A DNA stretch of 64,000 nt, taken from contig CAWHBT010000001.1 in NCBI GenBank assembly GCA_963827595.1, positions 434,001 to 498,000 on the forward strand. The letters run 5' to 3'. Origin of the DNA: DATEDA01 sp963827595. GTDB taxonomy: Bacteria > Pseudomonadota > Gammaproteobacteria > Burkholderiales > SG8-39. A program made the translations under genes and the position numbers. This document shows, piece after piece, positions 16,662 through 24,641 of the stretch (its first letter is position 1; every line of letters starts with the position of its first letter). Under the pieces are notes generated by a model. It searched no databases, was not told where the DNA came from, and saw nothing but the letters and a program-made list of their open reading frames with translations.

Positions 16662-17083
16662 TCAGGCCCACGCGCAACTCGGCGAGCGTCGCGCCCGGCG
16701 AGGCGCTGCCGCACCTCGAGCGCCGGTTCACCGCGGTCGATCTCGTCGTCTACGGCGCCGCGACCTGGGACTGGGCCCGCCTGCACTACGACGTCGACTA
16801 TGCGCGAAGCCTGAACCTTCCGGGCGTTGTGATCGACGGGCAAGCGTTCGGTGCGCTGCTCGCGCGCGCCGCGCTCGACTGGGCGGGCCCGCGCGCCTTC
16901 CTGGCACGGCTCGCGTTCCGGATGAAGTCGATGGCGTTCGCGGGGGACACGCTCCGCGCCGAGGGCGAGGTGACGGCGGTTCGTCCCGGCGCGCCCGGCC
17001 CGATCGTCGTGCTCGCGCAGCGGCTCACCAGCGCCGGCCGCCTCGTGGCCGAGGCCACCACCGAGATCCGGCTTCCCGACTAG
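16658..17083 (+). CDS. MaoC-like hydratase, partner subunit
   Basis: A 141-residue hot-dog protein whose start overlaps the previous stop (ATGA). T-A-V-D-L-V-V-Y-G-A-A-T-W-D followed by H-Y-D-V-D-Y-A is the MaoC active-site helix region, with Asp and His in the expected order (D-W-A-R-L-H-Y-D). Close to this type are the small subunits of heteromeric enoyl-CoA hydratases acting on bulky CoA esters. With the upstream subunit it probably adds water to the product of the acyl-CoA dehydrogenase. Confidence 0.8.
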   Translation: MIRPTRNSASVAPGEALPHLERRFTAVDLVVYGAATWDWARLHYDVDYARSLNLPGVVIDGQAFGALLARAALDWAGPRAFLARLAFRMKSMAFAGDTLRAEGEVTAVRPGAPGPIVVLAQRLTSAGRLVAEATTEIRLPD

Positions 17084-17086
17084 CCG

Positions 17087-17695
17087 ATGTCCGCGGTCGC
17101 GTTCGCTTCGCTCGTCTGGAGCGCAGTAGTCATGCCCGGCAGCAGCATCGCGGTGCGGCTGGCCCGGCTCCCGCGGGCTGACGACGCCGCTTTCCGCGCC
17201 TTCGTCGCCTTTCCTGCCCGATGGGCGCGGCCCGAACCGGGGCACTACGCCGTGGCCGAAGAGTTCCTGGTCCTGGAGGGCGACCTCGCCCTGAACGGCA
17301 CGACCTGGCGCGCCGGCGGCTATGCCTGGATCCCGGCCAACCGGATGCGCTCCGCGCTGCGATCCGAGTCCGGCGCCCTCGTGTTTGCGTGGTTCGCGTC
17401 GGCGCCGCACTGGATCCCGGGCGAGACGGCCGACGCGGCGCCCCCGAACGACGTCGTCTTCGCGCACTGGCGCGATGCTCCCGAGCGCGCGCTCGGCGGC
17501 ACCGGCTCCGGACGTCGGCTGCGCGCCGGACCGGAGCACGACACCTGGATCGTCGAGGGCCGGCACGCTGCGGCGCTCGCCGCGGCCGGAAAGACATGCG
17601 AGGCGCTCGGCCTGCGCGATCGCGCGTGGCGTTCCGACGCGGCGCACGAGCCCTGGGAAGATCCGAGCGAGCCGCTCCTCCTTCGCGTCCGGTAG
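17087..17695 (+). CDS. Cupin-like protein, function unknown
   Basis: A 202-residue protein. The middle part (about 50-110) has a cupin-like strand pattern (E-E-F-L-V-L-E-G-D-L, then W-R-A-G-G-Y-A-W-I-P-A, then G-A-L-V-F-A-W-F) resembling ChrR/DUF4437 cupins, but the metal-binding His residues are mostly missing. The C-terminal third (P-E-H-D-T-W-I-V-E-G) could be a second, degenerate barrel. It follows the hydratase by 3 bases and closes the operon. I cannot assign an activity; isomerase, hydrolase or binding roles are all possible. Confidence 0.6.
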   Translation: MSAVAFASLVWSAVVMPGSSIAVRLARLPRADDAAFRAFVAFPARWARPEPGHYAVAEEFLVLEGDLALNGTTWRAGGYAWIPANRMRSALRSESGALVFAWFASAPHWIPGETADAAPPNDVVFAHWRDAPERALGGTGSGRRLRAGPEHDTWIVEGRHAAALAAAGKTCEALGLRDRAWRSDAAHEPWEDPSEPLLLRVR

Positions 17696-17783
17696 CGGCG
17701 GATCCGCCCCGGCGGGACCGCCCGCGTAGAATCCGCCCCTTCGGGGTCCGGTCCTGGCGCTCTACTTCGTCATCGCGCTGACG

Positions 17784-18881
17784 ATGCTCACGCACGTCGC
17801 CTTCGTCGGCGGGCGCGTGACCGTGGCGCTCGCCGCGCTCAACGTCGGCGCCTCGGCGTTCACGGTCGGCGTGCTGGCGGCGCTGTTCGCGGTCGTGCCG
17901 ATGTTCCTGTCGGTGACGATGGGCCGTTCCGTCGACCGCATCGGCGTCCGCCGTCCGATGATCGTCGGCGCGACGGGCATGGCCGTGGGCTGGGCACTCG
18001 CCTTCCTCCTGCCCCAGCTCGCGACCCTCTTCGTCGCGAGCACGGTCGTCGGCACCGCGTTCATGCTCTTCCACATCGCCGCGAACCACGCCGCCGGGAC
18101 GATGAGCCCGCCGGCCGAGCGGGTGCGCAACTTCAGCCTGGTCGGGCTCGGCTTCTCCACGTCGGGATTCCTCGGTCCGATGATCGCCGGCTTCGCGATC
18201 GACGGCCTCGGCCACTGGAACGCGTTTCTGCTGCTCGCCGCCTTCCCCGCCGTGGCGCTCGTGGCGCTCGCCGTGATGCGCGTCGCGCTGCCGGGCCCGC
18301 GACCGCGCAGCGCCGCGCCGCCCGGGCGCAACGTGTTCGAACTCCTCGCCAACCCCGGCCTGCGCAAGATCCTGGTCGTGAGCGCGACCTCGAACATGAC
18401 CTGGGACCTGTTCGTGTTCCTGATGCCGATCTACGGCACCGCCATCGGCCTCACGGCCTCGACCATCGGTCTCGTGCTCGGGACGTTCGGCGCGGCGATC
18501 TTCGTCGTGCGGATCTTTCTGCCGTTCCTCGCCCGGCGATTCCGCGAGTGGGATCTCCTCGCCGCCGCGCTCGTCATCGCGTGCGCGGTCTTCGTCCTGC
18601 TCCCGCTCGTCACGCGCGTGCCGCTGCTGATGGCGCTCGCGTTCGTGTTCGGCATCGGCCTCGGGATGTCGCAGCCGGTGGTGATGATGCTGCTCTACGG
18701 CGCGGCGCCGGAGGGACGGGCGGGCGAGGCGCTGGGGCTGCGCACGACGCTGCTCAACTTCAGCCAGACCGCCATCCCGCTCGTGTCGGGGGCGCTGGGC
18801 GCGGCGTTCGGGATGGCGCCGGTGTTCTGGACGATGGCGGCCGCACTCGCGGCGGGCGCCGCCTACGCGCGGCGGCGCTGA
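17784..18881 (+). CDS. Major facilitator superfamily transporter
   Basis: A 365-residue membrane protein with about 11-12 hydrophobic segments and the MFS loop motif G-R-S-V-D-R-I-G-V-R-R-P after helix 2 (PF07690). The hydrophobic first helix extends upstream of ATG 17784 in the same frame (back to about 17754, L-A-L-Y-F-V-I-A-L-T), but no ATG, GTG or TTG occurs there before a stop at 17727. The real start may be hidden by an indel, or a rare start may be used. It follows the catabolic operon after 88 bases of GC-rich dyads, and may export or import a related compound. Confidence 0.78.
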   Translation: MLTHVAFVGGRVTVALAALNVGASAFTVGVLAALFAVVPMFLSVTMGRSVDRIGVRRPMIVGATGMAVGWALAFLLPQLATLFVASTVVGTAFMLFHIAANHAAGTMSPPAERVRNFSLVGLGFSTSGFLGPMIAGFAIDGLGHWNAFLLLAAFPAVALVALAVMRVALPGPRPRSAAPPGRNVFELLANPGLRKILVVSATSNMTWDLFVFLMPIYGTAIGLTASTIGLVLGTFGAAIFVVRIFLPFLARRFREWDLLAAALVIACAVFVLLPLVTRVPLLMALAFVFGIGLGMSQPVVMMLLYGAAPEGRAGEALGLRTTLLNFSQTAIPLVSGALGAAFGMAPVFWTMAAALAAGAAYARRR

Positions 18882-18900
18882 CCGGGCACGGCGCTCGCGG

Positions 18901-19794
18901 CTATTCGCAGGTGAACTCGACCACCGTCGCCTCGGCGTCGGTGGTGCGGTGGCCGAGGCCGATCCGGCCGCGCGCGCGCAGCATCACCTCCTCGCGCCGC
19001 AGGCACACCTCCGGCTCCTCCGCGATCGCGACGAACGTGCCGTTCGAGCTGTGGTCGGCGAGCACGAACTTGTCGCGGCGCTTCTCGACCCGCGCGTGCT
19101 GGCGGGAGGTCTTGCGGTCGCCGATGACGATGTCGCAGCTCGCGTCGCGGCCGATCGTCACCGCGCCGCCCCCCGAGCCGTCGAACCAGAGCTCGCGCTC
19201 GCCGAAGCCGAGCCTCAGCCGCGGCACCCGGTCCTCGGCGAACCGCGTGCCGAGCGTCGTGAGCTCCTCCGAGTCCTGCCACACGAACTCGTAGATCTCG
19301 ACCGGCTCGCGCTTGCCCTTGACCGCCACGCGGTCGAGCAGGCGAACCTTCTCCTGGACCAGGTCCGACAGCCGGCCGACCGCCTCGCTCGTCGTGATGA
19401 TCTGGCCGACCTTCGCCAGCCCGGCGACGCGCGCCGCAACGTTCACGCAGTCGCCGTAGAGGTCGCCCGCGCTCTCCATGACCGCCCCGTAATGGCAGCC
19501 GACGTGGATGCCGAGCGCGGGGCCGCCGAGCCCGGTCTGCTCGAGCACCCTGACCTGCATCGCGCGCGCCGCATGGAGGGCGGCTTCCACCTCCGTGAAC
19601 GCGCACATCACCCCGTCGCCGGTGGTCTTGATCACGCGCCCCCGGAGCTCGTCCGTGGCTCGCCGCAGCAGGCCCAGACAGCTTTCGACGCGGGCGAGGG
19701 CCTGGGCGTCGCCGAGCTCCTCGTAGAGCCGGGTGCTACCGCTGATGTCGACGAACAGCACCGCGCAGAGCTGGGAGGCGGGCATCCGGTGCAC
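18901..19794 (-). CDS. Class III nucleotide cyclase-FHA domain protein
   Basis: A 297-residue protein. Residues 8-170 form an adenylate/guanylate cyclase domain (PF00211) with the two metal Asp residues D16 (FVDISGS) and D60 (TTGDGV). Residues 190-297 form a FHA domain (PF00498) with G215-R, S230-R-Q-H and S-S-N-G-T at 249-253, the phosphothreonine-binding signature. There is no signal or membrane segment, so it is cytosolic. Divergent from the FecR/haem-sensor/kinase operon, it is a likely reader of the kinase's phosphorylation and would translate it into a cyclic nucleotide signal. An alternative start is 9 bases downstream. Confidence 0.88.
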   Translation of the reverse strand: MHRMPASQLCAVLFVDISGSTRLYEELGDAQALARVESCLGLLRRATDELRGRVIKTTGDGVMCAFTEVEAALHAARAMQVRVLEQTGLGGPALGIHVGCHYGAVMESAGDLYGDCVNVAARVAGLAKVGQIITTSEAVGRLSDLVQEKVRLLDRVAVKGKREPVEIYEFVWQDSEELTTLGTRFAEDRVPRLRLGFGERELWFDGSGGGAVTIGRDASCDIVIGDRKTSRQHARVEKRRDKFVLADHSSNGTFVAIAEEPEVCLRREEVMLRARGRIGLGHRTTDAEATVVEFTCE

Positions 19795-19843
19795 CGGGGC
19801 GTTTTGACCGGCGTCGAGTATAAGTCACCATCCGGGAAGATGA

Positions 19844-19873
19844 TTGACGCACCCCTCGGGAGGCGCCTAGTAT
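19844..19873 (+). promoter_or_regulatory. Sigma-70-like promoter of the FecR-kinase operon
   Basis: TTGACG at 19844-19849, an 18-base spacer and TAGTAT at 19868-19873, about 70 bases ahead of the FecR start. This is an unusually AT-rich stretch for the window. Predicted only. Confidence 0.5.
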
Positions 19874-19942
19874 CAATAGGTTGAGAGTCAACGCGTCGTG
19901 CGCCGTCACCGGCGGCGGCGGATTTGTCGGGAGGAGGTGCCG

Positions 19943-20863
19943 TTGCGGGCCGTGACTGTCAGAGGCCTCGCCGCCGCTGCATGCGCGGCGGTTTCGCTTG
20001 CCGCGTCCGCGGCCGAGCCGCCGGCGATCGTGACGCTCCTCGAGAGCGGCGGCGGCGCGCTGCTGCGCGGCACCTCCCGCTACGTGCTGCTGGAGGGCGT
20101 GCGCCTGCAGACCGGCGACATCATCGAGATCGGCGACAAGGGTGTAGTGGTGATCGAGTTCGCCGACGGTCTCATCCTGAGCCTCGGTCCGAAGGCGCGC
20201 TTCTTCGTCGGTGCCCTTACGCCGCGCGGCGCGAAGGGCGTCGGCGTCTCCGACCTCTACCTGATGGAGGGCTGGAGCAAGTTCGCGGACAGCAAGTCGT
20301 CCGCGCCGTTCCGGTACACGACGCCGTTGTTCGGTTTGGGCACCGCCGACGCGACCGCCGTGATGCAGATCGCAAGCAGCGAAGGCAGCATGTTCGTCGA
20401 GACGGGCGACGTGCGGGTGGCCGAGGGTTTCGCCAAGGCGACGCGGGAAAGTCCTACCCGGCTCCGCGGCGGACAGTTCTACGTGCGCCGCGCGGACCAG
20501 CGTGCCTCGATCCAGCCGCGGCCCACGCCGGCCTTCGTCACCGCGATGCCGCGGCCCTACATGGACAACCTGCCGTCGCGGGTGGCGCGGTACAAGGACC
20601 GCGAAGTCAGCCCGAAGCCGGCGGGCGAGCTCGCGTACGCCGACGTCGAGATGTGGCTCAAGGCTCCGCCCGAGATCCGGCGGCCGGTCATGCAGCGCTT
20701 CATCCGCAAGGCGGACGATCCCGCGTTCCGGCAGGCGCTGATCGCGAACCTCAGGTTCCACTTCGAGTGGGACCCGATCCTCTTCCCGGAGAAGTACAAA
20801 CCCAAGGAGCCGCCGCCCGAGGCGCCGCAGCAGGCCGGCGGGCAGAAGGGCGCTGCGAAGTGA
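19943..20863 (+). CDS. Exported FecR-domain protein
   Basis: About 306 residues. The frame is open from GTG 19898, but TTG 19943 follows a GAGGAGG site by 5 bases and gives a clean signal peptide (R-A-V-T-V-R-G-L-A-A-A-A then A-S-A-A), so I choose it. Mature residues 30-130 contain a FecR-like beta domain (PF04773; L-Q-T-G-D-I-I-E-I then V-V-V-I-E-F-A-D-G and L-S-L-G-P). No anti-sigma N-terminal helix is seen, so this is the periplasmic ligand or scaffold type and not an iron regulator. The C-terminus is Pro-rich. It is first in an operon with a membrane haem sensor and a Ser/Thr kinase. Confidence 0.75.
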   Translation: MRAVTVRGLAAAACAAVSLAASAAEPPAIVTLLESGGGALLRGTSRYVLLEGVRLQTGDIIEIGDKGVVVIEFADGLILSLGPKARFFVGALTPRGAKGVGVSDLYLMEGWSKFADSKSSAPFRYTTPLFGLGTADATAVMQIASSEGSMFVETGDVRVAEGFAKATRESPTRLRGGQFYVRRADQRASIQPRPTPAFVTAMPRPYMDNLPSRVARYKDREVSPKPAGELAYADVEMWLKAPPEIRRPVMQRFIRKADDPAFRQALIANLRFHFEWDPILFPEKYKPKEPPPEAPQQAGGQKGAAK

Positions 20864-20879
20864 AGCTAGGAGAGTCGCA

Positions 20880-21752
20880 ATGAAGCTGATCCTGAAGTTC
20901 AACCTCGTGTTCATCGCCATCTTCCTGATCGGGCTCGGCGCGGCGGGCTACGTGTCGAACCAGCTCCTGCAGAACAACGCGCGGGAAGAGATCCTCCAGA
21001 ATGCGCGGTTGGTGATGGAGACCTCGCTTTCGACGCGCGCGTACACCTCGAGCCAGGTGCGCCCGCTGCTCGAGACGCAGATGAAGTACCAGTTCCTGCC
21101 GCAGTCGGTGCCGGCCTACTCGGCGACCGAGGTGCTGACCGGGCTGCGCAAGAAGTTCCCGGAGTACGCTTACAAGGAGGCGACGCTCAACCCGACCAAC
21201 CCGCGCAACCGCGCGGTCGAGTGGGAAGCGGACATCGTCAACCAGTTCCGCGGCGGTGGCGACCGGGTCGAGATCATCGGCGAGCGCGAGACCCCGACCG
21301 GCCGCGCGCTGTACATCGCGCGGCCGATCAAGATCGGCGACGCTGCCTGCCTCACCTGCCACAGCACCGTCGACGCGGCGCCGAAGACGCTGGTCGACCG
21401 CTACGGGCCGGCGAACGGCTTCGGCTGGCAGCTGAACGAGGTCGTCGGGGCGCAGGTCGTCTCGGTGCCGACCGACGTGCCGATCCAGCGCGCGACCGCC
21501 GCGTACCGGACGTTCATGATCTCGCTCACGATGGTGTTCGTCCTGATCGGCCTCGCGCTCAACATGATGCTCTACGCGATGGTCATCCGGCCGGTGTCGA
21601 AGCTCTCCAAGCTCGCCGACCAGGTGAGCATGGGCAACATGGACGTGCCCGACTTCAACGTCGCGTCGCGGGACGAGATCGGCGTGCTCACCGACTCCTT
21701 CAACCGCATGAAGAAGAGCCTCGTCCAGGCGATGAAGATGCTCGAGGAGTAA
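20880..21752 (+). CDS. Membrane haem-binding sensor with DUF3365 and HAMP domains
   Basis: A 290-residue inner-membrane protein: TM1 about 5-26, a periplasmic DUF3365/Tll0287-like domain (PF11845) with one haem c motif C157-L-T-C160-H161, TM2 about 211-235 and a C-terminal HAMP domain ending near 288 with no kinase or cyclase attached. It should sense redox or a small ligand in the periplasm and pass a signal to a separate output protein. A GGAG site precedes ATG 20880. The next gene is a Ser/Thr kinase, the obvious candidate output, making this a split receptor. The partner assignment is inference. Confidence 0.83.
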   Translation: MKLILKFNLVFIAIFLIGLGAAGYVSNQLLQNNAREEILQNARLVMETSLSTRAYTSSQVRPLLETQMKYQFLPQSVPAYSATEVLTGLRKKFPEYAYKEATLNPTNPRNRAVEWEADIVNQFRGGGDRVEIIGERETPTGRALYIARPIKIGDAACLTCHSTVDAAPKTLVDRYGPANGFGWQLNEVVGAQVVSVPTDVPIQRATAAYRTFMISLTMVFVLIGLALNMMLYAMVIRPVSKLSKLADQVSMGNMDVPDFNVASRDEIGVLTDSFNRMKKSLVQAMKMLEE

Positions 21753-21794
21753 GCGCGACAGTGACCGAGGTTCACACACCCGACTCCCTTCCCC

Positions 21795-21819
21795 GCCCTC
21801 CCTCCGCGCGGGGGAGGGC
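21795..21819. repeat. G/C-rich palindrome, copy A of a dispersed element
   Basis: Perfect 8-bp arms GCCCTCCC (21795-21802) and GGGAGGGC (21812-21819) around a 9-base loop TCCGCGCGG, between the haem sensor and the kinase. A second palindrome with the same arm length and nearly the same loop is at 34849-34873. It resembles REP-type intergenic elements, and may attenuate or stabilise the transcript. Confidence 0.6.
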
Positions 21820-21840
21820 TCATTGGCGCCGGGCGGCCGG

Positions 21841-23265
21841 ATGTCGACCCTAGACCGGCTCGGCAAGTACAGCGTCACCGAGGTGCTCGGCAAGGGCGCC
21901 ATGGGCGTCGTCTACAAGGCGTTCGACCCGAACATCCGCCGCACGGTCGCGATCAAGACCATCCGCAAGGAGCTGATCGACGACGACCGCGCGCACACCA
22001 TGCTCGCGCGCTTCAAGAACGAGGCGCAGGCCGCAGGCCGGCTGTCGCACCCGGGCATCGTCGGGGTGTTCGAGTACGGCGAGGAAGGCGACCTCGCCTA
22101 CATCGCGATGGAGTACGTGGAGGGCAACTCGCTCCGCGAGTACTTCAACCGCAACACCCGCTTCGAGGACCGCGACGTGGTGTCGATCATGGCGCAGCTG
22201 CTCGACGCGCTCGCCTATGCGCACGAGCAGGGCGTGTACCACCGCGACATCAAGCCGGCGAACATCATCATCATGACCAGCGGCAAGCTGAAGATCGCCG
22301 ACTTCGGCATCGCCCGCATCGACTCGTCGAACCTGACGCAGATCGGCGCCATCATGGGCACGCCGGGCTACATGGCCCCGGAGCAGTACGCCGGAGCCAA
22401 CGTCGACTGGCGCGCCGATCTCTTCTCCTCCGGGGTCGTGCTTTACCAGCTGCTCACGGGCGTGAAGCCGTTTACCGGCTCGACCGAGTCGATCGCCTAC
22501 AAGGTGTGCTACGAGCACCCGTCGCCACCGTCGCAGCTCGATCCCGAGCGCGTCCCGTCGCGCTACGATGAGGTGGTCGCGAAGGCGATGGCGAAGAAGC
22601 CCGAGGAGCGGTTCCAGACCGCCCACAAGTTCCGCACTGCGCTGCTCGACGCGTACGCCGCACCGGTGAGCCCGACCGTGTCGGAGGACACGATCATCAC
22701 CGAGATCGTTCCGACCACCGTGCGGATCGAGCCCACGAGTCCATCCCAGGCGCCGTCCGATGCCACGCCGACGCCCGCGCGCACCACCGAGCCGCCGACC
22801 GGCTGGGACGGGAACCTGTTGAAGACGGTGGAGGGCTACTTCGCGCGCCACGTCGGCCCGGTCGCCAAAGTCATGGTGAGACGCGCGGCGGGGCGCACGC
22901 TCGACATCGACGAGCTCTACTCGCTCCTCGCCGAGAACCTGACCGCGGTCGCGGATCGGAAGAGCTTTCTGGAGACGCGCGCGCAGCTCCAGGGAACGGC
23001 GCCGAAGAAGGCCTCCCCGGGAACGCGCTCTTCCTACGAGCCCGGTTCGACGCACGCCTCGCGGATCTCGGCGCCGCTCACCCCGGAGGCGATCGACGCC
23101 GCGCAGCACCGGCTCGCCGCGTACGTCGGCCCGATCGCGAAGGTGATCGTGAAGAAGGCGGCCACGCAGGCGAAGACGTCGCGGCAGTTCTACATGCTGC
23201 TCGCCGACCACCTCGGCACCGCCGCCGAGCGCCAGAAGTTCCTCGACGACGTCGGCGTCGTCTGA
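21841..23265 (+). CDS. Ser/Thr protein kinase (PknB-like) with duplicated C-terminal domain
   Basis: A 474-residue kinase (PF00069). Residues 10-275 hold the Gly loop G-K-G-A-M-G at 17-22, K39, H-R-D-I-K-P-A-N at 134-141, D-F-G at 154-156 and G-T-P-G-Y-M-A-P-E at 173-181, so all catalytic residues are intact. A Pro/Thr-rich linker follows (about 280-325). Two copies of a roughly 50-residue helical unit come next (about 328-378 and 420-474), each with H/Y-V-G-P-I/V-A-K-V and F-L-(E/D). No transmembrane segment is predicted, so it is soluble. ATG 21841 is preferred to TTG 21823. It is third in the FecR operon; the FHA protein across the promoter is a likely target. Confidence 0.9.
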   Translation: MSTLDRLGKYSVTEVLGKGAMGVVYKAFDPNIRRTVAIKTIRKELIDDDRAHTMLARFKNEAQAAGRLSHPGIVGVFEYGEEGDLAYIAMEYVEGNSLREYFNRNTRFEDRDVVSIMAQLLDALAYAHEQGVYHRDIKPANIIIMTSGKLKIADFGIARIDSSNLTQIGAIMGTPGYMAPEQYAGANVDWRADLFSSGVVLYQLLTGVKPFTGSTESIAYKVCYEHPSPPSQLDPERVPSRYDEVVAKAMAKKPEERFQTAHKFRTALLDAYAAPVSPTVSEDTIITEIVPTTVRIEPTSPSQAPSDATPTPARTTEPPTGWDGNLLKTVEGYFARHVGPVAKVMVRRAAGRTLDIDELYSLLAENLTAVADRKSFLETRAQLQGTAPKKASPGTRSSYEPGSTHASRISAPLTPEAIDAAQHRLAAYVGPIAKVIVKKAATQAKTSRQFYMLLADHLGTAAERQKFLDDVGVV

Positions 23266-23282
23266 GGGGACGGGAAAAAACT

Positions 23283-23315
23283 CGGCCGGCGCCGCGCGTC
23301 GCGCGGGGCCGGCCG
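23283..23315 (-). terminator. Rho-independent terminator of the SWIB gene
   Basis: A very stable hairpin: outer arms CGGCCGGC (23283-23290) and GCCGGCCG (23308-23315) pair perfectly, and inner arms CCGCGCG (23292-23298) and CGCGCGG (23300-23306) extend it. On the minus strand it is followed by six Ts (23280-23275). It lies between two convergent stop codons and may also serve the kinase operon, though the plus strand lacks a T run. Confidence 0.8.
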
Positions 23316-23330
23316 CGTTGGAAGCCGCGC

Positions 23331-23675
23331 CTACTTCTTCAGGTGCTTGTTGACGAGCTTCGTCATCTCGAACATCGAGACCTGACGCTTGCCGCCGAAG
23401 ACCTCGCGCAGCTTGTCGTCGGCGTTGATCATCCGCCTGTTAATCGCGTCCTGCAGCTTGTTGCGCTTGATGTAACCCCAGATCCGCTTGGTGACCTCGG
23501 TGCGCGCCTGTGCGATCGGCCCCACCACCGCGGCGAGCGCGGCGCTCGGGGTCATCGGCATCATGAACGCCGCGCTCGGCTTGCGCTTCGCGCCCGACTT
23601 CTTCCGCGCCGGCCTGCGGCTCATCTTCTTCGCCGGTTTCCTCGCAGCTTTCCTCGACTTCTTCTTCGTCGCCAT
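23331..23675 (-). CDS. SWIB/MDM2 domain protein
   Basis: A 114-residue protein: a Lys/Arg/Ala/Pro-rich tail of about 33 residues resembling eukaryotic histone tails, then a SWIB domain (PF02201; V-T-K-R-I-W-G-Y-I-K-R-N-K-L-Q-D then I-N-A-D-D-K-L-R-E-V-F-G). The ATG at 23675 has a GGAGG site, so the upstream extension is not used. Bacterial SWIB proteins occur in Chlamydiae and many betaproteobacteria and are thought to bind DNA or chromatin-like complexes. Monocistronic, with its own terminator. Confidence 0.85.
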   Translation of the reverse strand: MATKKKSRKAARKPAKKMSRRPARKKSGAKRKPSAAFMMPMTPSAALAAVVGPIAQARTEVTKRIWGYIKRNKLQDAINRRMINADDKLREVFGGKRQVSMFEMTKLVNKHLKK

Positions 23676-23914
23676 CTTCAAACCTCCACTAGCGTGTCGT
23701 CTTCGGGATTTCAACCGTCTGGCATCACCGCCCCTCGCGAGCGGCTCGGCGACGAGAGGATGCCCCAAGCGCGGGCCAACGCGCAAGAGGTTTTTTGCCT
23801 CGGCCGCGGCCCGATCGCACCCTGGGGTCCGCTCGTGTAAGCTCGTTTCGAACGCCGGCACCAACCGCCCCGTCGCGTGCCGTGCCCCGCTCGAACCTGA
23901 CCGGAGGAATGACG

Positions 23915-24559
23915 ATGGGATGCTTCTCGCGCCTCACCCCCGCAGCGCGAGTCCTCGCTCTCGCGGCCGCGCTGGTCGCGCCGGGCGCCGCGGCGGCGCA
24001 GGGCGCGGCGCCGCCGCCCGGGTCGCCGCCGCTCGCGAAGGCGACGTTCGCCGGCGGGTGCTTCTGGTGCATGGAACCGCCGTACGACAAGCTCCCGGGG
24101 GTCGCTTCCACGACCTCCGGCTATATGGGCGGATCCAAACGGAATCCGACGTACGAGGAGGTCTCGACGGGGAGGTCCGGCCACACCGAGGTCGTCCAGG
24201 TCGCCTACGACCCCGCGAAGGTCAGCTACGAGAAGCTGCTCGAGGTGTTCTGGCGCAACATCGATCCGACGGTCAAGGACCGCCAGTTCTGCGACGTCGG
24301 GTCGCAGTACCGGACCGGGATCTTCTACCACACCGAGGAGCAGCGCCGGCTCGCCGAGGCCTCGAAGGCCGCGGTGGAAAAGGCGAAGCCGTTCAAGGAG
24401 CCGATCGTGACCCCGATCGCCGCGGCGGGGGACTTCTGGCCGGCGGAGGACTATCACCAGGATTATTACAAGAAGAATCCGGCGCGCTACAAGTACTACC
24501 GGACCGGCTGCGGACGGGATGCGCGCCTCATGCAACTCTGGGGCAAACCGGGCGACTGA
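23915..24559 (+). CDS. msrA: Peptide-methionine (S)-S-oxide reductase MsrA, exported
   Basis: A 214-residue MsrA (PF01625). The catalytic G-C49-F-W-C motif and the D-Y-H-Q-D-Y-Y region are intact; a Cys near the C-terminus (T-G-C-G) can resolve the sulfenic acid. A signal peptide (about 1-29, ending A-A-A-A-Q-G) sends it to the periplasm to repair oxidised proteins there. ATG 23915 is chosen because it is 7 bases after GGAGG; ATG 23909 is only one base away from it. A second, cytosolic MsrA is at 30960. Confidence 0.9.
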   Translation: MGCFSRLTPAARVLALAAALVAPGAAAAQGAAPPPGSPPLAKATFAGGCFWCMEPPYDKLPGVASTTSGYMGGSKRNPTYEEVSTGRSGHTEVVQVAYDPAKVSYEKLLEVFWRNIDPTVKDRQFCDVGSQYRTGIFYHTEEQRRLAEASKAAVEKAKPFKEPIVTPIAAAGDFWPAEDYHQDYYKKNPARYKYYRTGCGRDARLMQLWGKPGD

Positions 24560-24641
24560 GTTTGATCGCAACACCCGGATGGCGGGGCAGTCCGCGCCCG
24601 CCTAGACTGCGCGGCATCGTCACTCGCAGGACTCGTCTCCC

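Noticed and set aside
17697..17708. GGCGGATCCGCC palindrome after the cupin-like gene
   Set aside because: Self-complementary, but such GC palindromes are frequent at this base composition and there is no T run or second copy; noted only as spacer dyads.
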